Of a stretch of DNA of 25,700 bases, positions 10,601-22,700 are shown in pieces (position 1 is the stretch's first letter; every line of letters starts with the position of its first letter). Origin of the DNA: Temnopleurus reevesii (Eukaryota > Echinodermata > Echinoidea > Temnopleuroida > Temnopleuridae); assembly GCA_036244855.1 (NCBI GenBank), contig BQKZ01000084.1:219486-245185 (forward strand). The letters are read 5' to 3'. Both the position numbers and the translations under genes were made by a program. The notes beneath the pieces are model-generated. The model was not told the origin of the DNA, did not search any database, and worked only from the letters and a program-made list of their open reading frames with translations.

Positions 10601-13600
10601 AGTAAAATTATTCCCAATTTACGGTTTGAGAATTCTGCTTTAGTATACAAACATATTGTGTGGTCCAATAGCATGTCTTCTGGCGGGGTATCAGAAGGCA
10701 GGCAAAGGGTATAAGTATATGAATGAAAGTACTGCTCTTATATGTATTTCACATTAATTCACAATTAGTTTAATATTTGTGATTCAAGTCTGGCCCGACG
10801 AAATAAGGCTTAGGGGGTGATGTTAAAAAGTTGCGATTGATCACAATGTGCAGTTGATCGGAAGGCGCCAATCAAAATCACTGTTTCATGCGCGTCTTGT
10901 TAAATACGCATACTGTGTGCAAATGAAAATGCGGAGGACAATTTGCAAAGTTGCAGTTGATTTGCAGTTGATTTTGAACAACAATCAATATCCAGGTCAA
11001 ATTAGTTAAAAGAAAGTATATCCGTCAGGAGAACATGTTTTATATTTGATACATTTTTGTAAAACTTTGTGTCGTTTTTAATTTTCCTGTACAGCTATGG
11101 ATGGCATACTTCAAAGTTGCAATGGAACAAGCCATTCATGGGAAAGCAAGAGAAAAGTAAGTTCATTTTGAAATTAGACTAAATCATGACTAGTAGTTGA
11201 TTGAAATTGTAAATAACCAAATTACAAAAAATGAAAAAAGGCAGATACCATGCATAATTGTTGAGTTTTTCATTGATTTATTATGCAAAATAGCAACTGT
11301 GAGGTCATTGACCTCAAATGACCTCTAGAGGTCACCAGAGGTCAAATCTGACTTACCTCCACATCTAGAAATAAAGCTTATGGTATGACCTGACATTGGT
11401 GAAAGTTTCATGCTTTAGTCATAATTTGCACAATTGATGTGATTTTTAAGGCTTAACCGCTCTATTATTCTACAATGTAGGTAATAGCTTATTCAAATCA
11501 TTGTGAATACTGGTAAGGGTATTTTGCTTGAGGTTTCATATGGTACTCTTATTCCAGTTAAGGTCTTACTGTCAAAGCGTATTGTGATAATATAACTATG
11601 TTTCTGTTGCACTTAAAGCGATAGACCAGTTTTGGGAGGAGGGCGCTTCATATATTTAACTAGTTTGCGAGCTACAGTAAAATTATTACCATAATGCAGT
11701 TTTTCAATAGTAAATTAAAGCATGTTAATAGTTTGTTTGAATGAAATCGACCTAGAAATGGTTTAATTATCGCAAAATAAAAAATCATGCTGCTGTCGTT
11801 CTTCCTTACACAACATGCTTCACGTACAAAATGAACGCGAACTCACACACCGCAGACAATACCACCGATCGCACCGCCCATTTCAGACCGACGCTCCCCC
11901 GTGCAAAAGCACTTAGCACACCGTAGGAATAATGGCTGATTGATGTGTTCGATGTAAAATTCACAGAATACGAGCAAAAATGTACTCCTAATATCCTACA
12001 CAGATATGTTTAGGCATGTAAAGCAACTGGTGAATACATCAGCTCGTTTAACATCACTTTCTGCATCCCGGTCACTACGAATCTATACCTTTAATGTAAC
12101 AGAATTCACATTATTTATCACTAGTAGAAGAAAAGGTGTTTATATAAAAGTAGTAGAGACATTATGGATGAGCAATTGTGATCCCTCTTTCACAAAGCTT
12201 TCTTTCAATATCATGAGTAGTTAACAATAGGCCATAGCTAGGGCTAGGGTGAAAAAAAAGCAGTTATTGATATTATAAGCTTTTTTAGAAGCAAAATAAA
12301 TTGTGAATTGGATGAGAAAATCCATGTGCTCATTTTGTCTACCGTGTTCAGTTACAAACAGGCAAAAATAATCAACCCCCTCACCCATGCTTATTGAGAC
12401 ATACATATACGAAGGCTGGCGAATTAGAAAAATACGAAAGCTTATACCTACAGCGTAAAGAAAAGTTATTCAACTCGCCAAAGCGTCCAAAACAGAGTAC
12501 TAAAGATAAGGCGAGAAGTAGAACAACTCGTCTTCGTGCTGCAAGTGTAATAGCTTCTGTACTTTTCAAATTCCTCAGTGTTCGTGAGGGCACTACAAAC
12601 CCACTTGCCCACATGACCGGGGAAACAAAATGAAGATGAAGGGCAATTAAATAAAATTGTCACTTGCCCGAAAGAGCACCTAGCAGATTTTTCTAGTTTT
12701 TATCTACATGTACAAATTGGCATAGGCCAAAAATTTGGGGCAAAGGAAATTTTGTTCGGGCAAGTGATTTGAAAACTTGGTTGCCCGACTGGGCAACTGG
12801 TGAAAAAAATTCTTGTTGCACATGTCTGCCTCAATTCACATTGGTGTAAGGGGGTTGTGCGCACAAAAAGCAACTTCTCTTTGAGAAGTTGAACAACTCA
12901 CCTTTGTGCTGCATGTGTAAGCTTACATATTTCTCAAATTTGTCAGCTTTCATCTCCTTCAATTCACATAGGTTTATAATGTGGGCTTTGAGCACAAAAA
13001 GTTATTTTTCTAATTTTCTCTTGAATTTCTCTTGTTCATTTGAAGATCATTGAAGATCCTGCAGGACCTCAAGTATAAGAACAGTCATCGAGACACGCTC
13101 TTCGAGGACGAGTCGAGGCACTCCGGGGGGTCAAGCAGCGGCGGGTCGACAGGTGGATCGACGACGGGATCGAACGACCCGCTCGTCTACGAGGATATTG
13201 AGATGCCTCTCTACGATGACACAGCTAGCCCAACGAGTCACAACGCACCCATCCACCGACCCCTCCCATCTCTGCCTCTGGATGATTTTAGTCCAAGTGA
13301 GTGAGGGTGTTGCTAGAAAGTTATGATAAATTTCTAGTTGCAAGCTGATCAGCATGTGTCAATAAAAACAATTGTTCCATGCCTGTCTTTGTCTAAAGTA
13401 TAGATAGTGTAGCAAATGAAAACATGTATTTCAATTTGGAACAAATATATGCAGTTCTTTTGTGACTGATTGCAACTTTCTATTAAACATCACCCACTTG
13501 GTATTTTTTGTGTAATAATTGTTACTTCTAACTGCAATTTACGAGATTGGTTTTATAATTGTAATAATTAAGTAACGATATTACTGTTGCTGCCATTGCT

Positions 13601-13642
13601 GCTAATGATGTTGAGGATGAAGATTATGATGTTGGTGATGAC

Positions 13643-13705
<63 letters not shown>

Positions 13706-16700
13706 GGTGATGATAATGATTAATATCAAGTTGGGAAACATGGGGAGAATGAGAAGTGAGGAAAAGGAAGAGGAAGAAGAAGATTAAAAGGAAGATTTAG
13801 AGAAATGTTTCCTGATGCAATTTTTTTTTATCAAAAGCACCAATAATTTAAAAACATTAGGAAACTCTAAGATCAAACCTGGTGTACATGATTCAATCAT
13901 GAAATTAACTGATTTATGAAATAAACAATTTTAATTCTAATCTTGTAATTGTGTCTAATGCATGATCAAAGATGCTAAAGATTTTACTTTTTTATGATTC
14001 AGATCCAAGACGGTCTTCTGCCGGTGCTAGGTCAGGCATTCAAAGACCAAACGCTTTATCTTCAAGGTCACCTGCTGATGAAGACATAGGAGGTAAGAAA
14101 TCTACATCAAATGTCAAATGATTTGCAAAAGTTCAGGTCCATCTTTAGTTTTTGCTCTTCCCTAAATACATTAATTGTCTTGGTCAAAAGAAGCTTAAAA
14201 GGAGAGTCTACCCAAAAATGAAATTTCTTCAACAGGAGCAGAAAAATTAGATGAACAGAACAAAAAAAATTAAAAAAAAATAGAAAAAAAAATAAGTAAG
14301 TTTTCTTCAATAAAACAGTCAGTGCTCACACAAGCATGAATAAAATAAATTTTCTGAGTGGCACTGGAGAGATAACACTCCAGAGTATCTATAAACAAAG
14401 GCAAATGTGAAACTTTTACTTATACACACTGTTATACACATATTTCTGGACTTGTAAGTCAAAAGAATCATTAATTGGGCTAGGATGATGAAATCATGAA
14501 TTAGTAAGGAAGGGAGTAACTTAAACTTGTTTCAAGGATAACCATTTTAATTTTACACCCAAATGTTAATTTTCATTGTATTGTGATTTGTCCATTGTCC
14601 ACTCTTATGTTTTCATATCAATGCCTGTATTTGTTTTCATCTGTGTCAATCATTTTGTGTAAAGGAAATCAGTAATTTAAAAAGGATATTTTCACAAAAC
14701 ATATTTGCTTTGTCATCAATCTGTATTGGCTGATATCATTTGTCCAAAATTAATCTATATGTCACTGAATAACCTTGTTGGAGTATATGATTTGAATGAT
14801 AGGATGTCTCTTTATCCATGACAGATTATATTCATTCACACATAATGCCCTCTCCTAAATTTCTGGCCAGAATTTAGAATTGCGCAAGGTTATTCCTACT
14901 GTAAAGAAACTAATAAAGTCTCCAATTTCATGAATTATGAATAATTTTTGTTTGATTCGTACAAAATTGTCTTGTCACAATCAAAGAAAGCAATCAAATT
15001 TAATAAGATTAGATCATACATAGTTGATTTTAATGTCTGATATGGGAATGACTTGGCAGTTTCCCTTTTTTTCTTCACCCTGAATTTGTTTTATTGAAAT
15101 GTATTGTTGTGCCCATCAATTTCAAGTTCTCAACATTTATTTAAACCTACGAAGATTTGATCTAGAATGGATAAGAATAGATATGCAGCAAGGCTTAAAG
15201 ATATATTCTGGTATTTGTTAAAAAATAAAATAAATGTTCACAGAATCGCACAAAATGTGAGAAGAATGTTCAGAACTATGAATAAATCATATGTGCCAAA
15301 GTCTTTTGCAAGAAAATGTATAATGGCAGAGAAATGTGCAAATAAAGGGTCAAAATTGGGCCATGTCGGGCCGACAGATTTTATACCAGTCCCACGCGCT
15401 GCTTCCTGTGTTTGTTGCAGTGGACAGAGCACGTGGAGAATGACATAATTTCGCTTTTTCCTTCGTTTTCCCTTGTCTACACAAGTCATGTTGTGCTTTA
15501 TTTGTAACATAAGATTATTCTAATCATTCATTTTTCCAAATTGAAGTTCTTTGCAAGTACTCGATATTCGCTTTAAATATATGCTATCGATGAGAGGATT
15601 AATGATGAGCCGATAATGCAAAGTGGAAAGGGAGATCTTGTTCCTTCCTAGAGATAAGACTGGACCAGATGGAAACACTAGATATTGTAATCAATTCAGA
15701 CTCTGAATTGAAAGATGATTGCCCAAAAGATACTAGTTCTCATGTTGAACACCACAGCTTTAGGATGGTCCTTATCCTGGTACTTGTATGTTTGATAATG
15801 AAACAATTTCTTTTGATTAATTATTCATTTCATAGATGCACAAAGCAAACATTAATTAATAAATCAATTTGCAATAGGCTTTTGCTCGTGCATACGGAAG
15901 CATTGCTTATCATAACTCAAGCTTAAAATTGGTTTAAAAAATTAATATTAAGATACATACTGTATGCATATTACTTTTTGATAGGTATGTTAACTTTAAT
16001 GGCACACATTTTTTTCAGTGTATGGAAACAAAAATGATACAGAAATGTTGATCAGTTGAATCACCTTGTCATTAACACAACTTCTGCCATGTCTCTCTGG
16101 ATGATTTTACATGTGTGTTAAAATTTTCAGTGTGCTCGGCCATTTTATGTTCATGTCACTTTCCTTATATCCACACAAAGCAGGAGATTTTTAGCAGTGT
16201 ACTGTATGTCATATTGTTTTTCTCTGTCATTCTGTCTGTTGATTTCATAATGATTCAGCCATTTTTGTATCGTTTCCCCATCAGTGATCAGTTGTCGCCA
16301 TCATTATCGTAGTTTTTCACTTTGTCTCACATTTTGTTATCATTATCATCTTTATCAATGCCACCTGTCTATAGCAGCCACCTGCCTATATATAGTGGAC
16401 CCTTCATTGGTTCCCTCAATGGGAAAATGTGTGTTCTTGAACCTGTCTACAGTGGCCACTCTTCCTGTGTCTCTTCAGTGGCCACTATAGACAGGTTTGA
16501 CTGTACATCACCTTTTTGTTCATCGTGTCTTTCAATGTCATTGTGATTTGTTCCTGTCCGGTGTAATACCATATCACACGATTAGTCGTCGCCACCATTG
16601 TCCAAGAAGTTGTCACATTGGGTGACTTCAAGTACGGTGTTGAACGCTGGTGTTGGTGTTGCAGTAAAACCAACACCAGCATCAACACCAAACTTGAAGT

Positions 16701-19700
16701 CTGTCGGTGTTTGGGGTAGACCTCGCAAGATGCTGACGTATTTCCGGTCATTTCTGTATCACTTCTTTAAACTGACAACGGTGTTGGAGCTCGGTTTACG
16801 GACCAGTTTTGCTCTCTCAACACCAACACCGAACACCGTACTTGAAGTCACCCAATATGTGACTCCCATTTTATTCCGCTTTTACCACCCAAGTTGGTCT
16901 AGGTGCTAGAACCTACTCTGATCCCACCAAGCAACAGAAGGACCATTCTTCCTCATCGTCATCGACCTCATCCTCCTCTTCATCATCAGGGTCAGTCAGG
17001 GGATCAACAACGTCCGCGTTGAGGCATAGAAGGACCTCAAACTCGGCCCCGGGTTCGCCCAGTAGTCGACCGCGCTATCCAGAACCGCTTAAAATTAACA
17101 GTGAGTCTGAGAGGAGGAATGTTTTGTGTCTGCGGAATGGATTGCACGTTTGTCATTCATTTTAGGTTCAACGTTTAACGGATTGTCAATCATAGTCTTG
17201 CCTTTGTCATCAAATTTTGACAGATCATCATCATGACTGAGTATTCATCAAGCATTTCACACTCAATGTACTGGGTGAAGGAATGTTTCACGTTCGCAGA
17301 ATGGATCAACCCATTTGCACGTTTGTCCATCGTGTTGGGTTCCGTATTGGACTGATTGCCAATCATAGTCTTGCTGTTGTCACCAAGCTTTGCTAGATCA
17401 TCATCACGCCTGAGTATTCACTTCTCACATCTCACTTTCACAAAGCAAATTTTCACTTTTAATCCATGATTGCTATCTGAGCATATTAAAATCATCTTTT
17501 ACCATTACAGACAATTCTCATTTGGTATGTCCATTGGAATGTCCATGGAATGTGCATTTGTATGTCCGTAGGTTAAGTAACCCTTTCGGTGCAGGCCCAC
17601 ACTTGCCTGTGAGGAGCTTACTCAATTGGTATTTGGAAAATTGGGAGCTAACTCTAATTTGAAGTGTAATTACATCTTATATCAATATTTCTACGGCTTT
17701 CAGTGAATTTGTCATAGAATATCCTGAATTTCCTCAATACGAAAATTAGAGTTTTGTTCTTGAAATTATTGAATCCAATTTGTTATTTCACAGATAGAAA
17801 TCAACTTTATTCCCATCATCTTTGTAATCTGGCCTAGCTTCTGTAGAGCTGGTCATCACAGATTTAACTCCTCACTTGACTTCTGTGAAACCCTGTCGCA
17901 TCCAAAGGATTAAAGTTGAGAATTCATAAATTCATATTGCATGATCCGGAGGATGATTCACAGCTACATTTTTTCATTTCATCAGGGTTTATATCATTTT
18001 TTAAACTTTTAGAAAGTACACAGCATGTCTTCATTGTTCTTGATGAGTTTGCATCACCGTATGACAAGAAATTGAAGACTTGTAAAATTGAATCCTCTAT
18101 ATTTTACCAGGTACTTAACATTCTAGGAGAGAGAGAGGGAAGGAAACTTCTTGAGTTACCCGATGACCAGCAAGTTCTCATCTGTAGTTATTCTTGCAAT
18201 CACATGTATCTTAAAGCCGTCCAGCTTAGCTTTGGACATGGAAATAGAGACAGACACTAATGTATGTACCACAAGGCATAGGAATGACATTTACTTTTAC
18301 ACATCAATTTAGGTACTGCAGGAAATGCAAGAAAATTTGTGTCAAACCAAAGGTTCTTCTTCACTTGGAGGCAGGTGACGATATGACGAGTACACTCCTG
18401 TATTAAGATTTTTTGATAGCACATATTTCAATCTCAAGCTTGTCATTTAATTCAAATGCTGATATGAGAAATACATAAAACTATAACTATAAAACACTGA
18501 GTTTTGCTGACATTTTATGAATCCCTTCACAGAGTTCGACGAGGACTACATCACACCGGAGATGGATGCCCAGTCGCCGATCAGACCGCTGCCCCCGACT
18601 CCTGGGACACCCACAATGGGAGGGATGGGGTTCCCTCACGGAAGGAGCATCCAACAGGAGATTGAGCAGAGAAAGAGGAGAGAACCGAACAGCAAAAGGT
18701 TGACGACAAGACAGCCGTCCATCGATGAAGGAATGGAGGATGATAAACCAACGTTAAGGTAAGTCATTGGGAAGATGGAGAAGATGGGTTCGGATGTTGG
18801 TACTCACCAACTCTGATTAGGAGCATTAAACAGAAGATTGGTTAGAGAAAGATAAAAGAATGGAACAGTAAGAGACTGACAACAAGACAGCCGTCCATCG
18901 ATGAAGGAATGGAAGACGATAAACCAACATTAAGGTCAGTAAAATGGAAAGTTGTATGGTTGGTAGGATGAGGATGGTACTCAACTCATGGTTAGAGCAT
19001 CAACATGAAATTGATCAGAGAAAGAGAAGAGAGCCTTGGAGCAAGAGACAGCCGTCCATCATTGAAGGAAGGAGGATTATAAACCAAAGTTATAGTCAGT
19101 GTCCAGTGAAAGTGAAGTACTACACAAAGACTCTGTCCAAATCATTTTGAAACTTTCAGCAAAACTTATGCGTCTTGAAATGAATTATTATAATATGTAT
19201 ATGTATATAAGGTTTTTTTTTGGCACAATTGGACATCTGGCCCTTACAGACTTTTTCCAAGTGAGATGGGGGGTTTCAAAGCGGTTCTTCACATACGACA
19301 ACATGACAATCTTCACCTCCGCCCAACAAATGGAAATGGCAATTGCTTTTCTCCAAATTCTTCTGATATTTCCTATGGGGCATGGTTTAATGTGATCATG
19401 TCTCTCCCCAGAAACCTCTGGTTTGTTTAAATAATAATTATAATTAGATCATTTATATAGCGCAGTCACTATATGATATACTCTACTGCGCTGTGATGTT
19501 AGGGTCTGTGGATATTGTTACAAAAATAATGCATAAAGGTACAAGATATTATTGAAAAGCTTCAAGAAAAAAATAAATGAGTTTTCAACAAGTTTGTAAA
19601 AACTTGGACATAGATGGACATTATAATTGCTTCTTAACTTTCATCATCGAACAATGTCATAATGATAATAATAATGATATTATTTCTTATATGGTGCTTT

Positions 19701-22700
19701 TCCCAAACAGCCCAAAAGTGCTTTAACAATACTATTACCCTCGTAAAAGGATGTATAACATATTGTTTACAAACATTTAATTTCATACTGATTTTTATTT
19801 TTTAATATCTACAGGAGAGGGCCGGAAGGAAACAGTTTCAGAAGACCCATTGAAGAGAGACCTCATTTTCATGGCCCAGAGGTAAGCCCCCACCCCGCAA
19901 CAAAAAAAAACAACATGATTGTTTTAAAAAGCTTAGATTAAGAATAGTTTATTGGGATTTTGGGGCCCCTAAAGTGGTTATTTTCCAATTGAGAGCATTG
20001 GTCACCATTTTGAAAATACAGGAAACTCTGCGAAAGCCAAATCTCTTGTGACCATAAAAAAGAGGTAGATAACACATCTTTTGTGCAAAAAAAAAGCATT
20101 TTAATTTGGGTGATCATTTGACCTCTTAGAGAGGATCAACTAATATGGCAGATTTAACTGTAACATTAATCTGTGTCATTTGTGGAGGGTGCTAGACCAG
20201 ATTATTCACAACACTTTACAGAATAAAAATACTCAAGGAGGCAACTCTTTTTCAAAGAAACTTTATAAAGTTTTGTTTCATCCAGTAAATAAATGGGAAG
20301 TAAAGCCCATGTAATATGAGAACAGTTTCCATTCCAATTCTCATGGATACCATTTGCAGAGCTGCCAACTTTTAGGATTTTATCCTAATATGATTTTTTC
20401 AGTGACAATTTGACACTTATAGGACAATATAGGAATATTTAAGCCCTTTGGATACAGCGTTGGAAAGTGCATGGAAGCTAAGAAAAGGATTTTTGTCTGA
20501 AAAAAGAATTTGTACGTTAAAATAAAAGAATTTTTCAGGTTGGCAGCTCTGCATTTGATTCATTCGCTTTATTTTTATTTATTTATTTTTTTTTATTTAC
20601 AGCCAGTAATGAAACCCCAGGTATCAGCCAAGCCGTCAGACGCTGGTAAACCAGCCACAAGACCAAAGCCGAAGATTACGCCAAAACCGCCTGTGAAGGT
20701 ATAAAAGAAACTTTTGAAACTTTTCCGTAGAGTGGTTGTTTTTTCCTGAATCACTCATATTTTCAAAAGATAATTTGGGCGTATATCAAAGCTCTCTTGT
20801 CAGTTTTCTGCCACCAAACCATATAGCAATTCTTAAAATGATCCTTCTGATTTAATGCCTGTACTTATTTTATCCTTGTGATCCATTATTGCATTTGATT
20901 TTTTTTGTCCCATGCAATAATTTTTTTTGTCTCATGCGATATGATAAAGTTAATTCATATTTACTTGATGCATCAAACATTCAAGTGGTTAGATATTTGC
21001 AAATATTGAATATATGCTCTTATTGTTTTTTTTTAATCTTTAATCAGGTACAAACCTCTTAACCAAAAAAATTGCATCATTTCATTAAATGTCCTCAATT
21101 TAGAAATTGATAAGTTTTTAAATCTTATTGCAGATTAGTAAATACTTACATGTATATGAGGATTATTATCACACTGTAGGTCTGAATGTTGAAAGAGCAT
21201 ACCAGCTTTAAGACATCTATGATTCAATGATTGCTAAATTGGTAACTCCAGGCAATTGCGAAAATTGGGATATATTGGCATCCATAGCCCCCCCCCCCCC
21301 CTGGATAAGAGGAGTGGTTGGAAAATTTCTGGCCATAACTGCAAACTTTTAGGGTGTTGTGGGGGAGGGGACTTGTCTAGGCATCGTGGAAGGTGGCACC
21401 ACAATCTTGTTGCGCCCTCCTGAAAATAAAAAAAAAATATTTGCTTTGTGTCATCTGTTAATTTGTACTTTCACCATTCTGACAAAACTTTTCCCTACCT
21501 TACAGCCGAAGCCATCAGCTGGTCCATCTGCACCAGTGCTGCTCCCGGAAGCAGCATCAATACAATCGGCAGACAAGGTCGTTACAGAGAGGTGAGCATC
21601 TTATCCTAAGGCCAAGAAAAAAAATAATTTGGTTGCCCGAGAATGTGATTATATTTTTGGGTTGTCTGTCCATCTGTGCATATGTGCATCTGCCCATCTG
21701 AACTCAATCCCACAATATTTTCAGAACCATTAAACAGATGAAGACCAAAATTTTCAGGGCCAAAAAAATGTTGCTTTGATAAAAGGCAAAAAAGCAGACG
21801 AGCAAATGAAAAAAAGTTTGAAGACTGTCTTATTTGCTTTTGTTCTGCCAAAAATTATAATCACAAATATATAATGACTGTGTCAGATGAGAGCACAATC
21901 CACATTTCCTTGTTAAGGCACCACTTCGTAAAATTGCTCCTCATCAATCAGTATTCATATACAAGTAGAAGTAGTTGATGGTGCGTATAAACTTAGCCAT
22001 GAAAATATTACATTTCAAATTCAAAGTTTATCGCTTCAAAAATAGTTATGATTAAAAATATCAACTCTGTTAGCACACTCAAAATATGAGCCCATCACAC
22101 TCTTTATATTTACACATGTATCATCTTGATCTTTGTTGGTTTTCACCCAACTGAATATAACTGGATCGACTAGGCATGTTGACTTGAATATTTACAATAT
22201 GCAAGAAAAATGTTTAACATTTTGAGTGTTGCTAGAAAGTTTGAATTGATTTTAAAAACAGATGCAGTTAATTGCAAAATGCAACATGCATTTTCATTTG
22301 TGCATGGTCTATGCTTTTAACAAGACTTGCTTGCATACAGTGATTTTGATTAGCGCGTGACGATCAAGTGCAACTTGCAATTGGTTGCATATCTTTCTCG
22401 CAACATACTCATAGTCTTTAATTGATCACTATTATTGTTATTATGTGACATGTATGATAACTTTCTTTCTTCCAGTATGCTTCGCAAGTATCGCAGCGAT
22501 GGGATGTACCTAGTGAGACTAGGATCAGAGCAAGGACAGGTATTGCAATTATTTGATTTTCCTCTTCCTCATTGCCACAATGTTCCAGACTTTTATCTTT
22601 CAAGTTTCGGGCAACTTTTGACAGCAAATATATTGTGCCTGCCTATTCGGTTTGGAAGCCACGCTCATCTGAAAAAAAAATTGTCGGGCCTAAATTGACT

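Noticed and set aside
12394..12633. 79-codon basic frame
   Set aside because: No domain. Part of it recurs as the degenerate intron repeat near 12889, where the frame is not kept.
13587..13787. Methionine-rich open frame
   Set aside because: It is the (GAT)n microsatellite read in one frame.
15167..15448. 93-codon frame with basic residues
   Set aside because: It mostly overlaps a dispersed repeat also present at 9204. No transposase or other motif is recognised.
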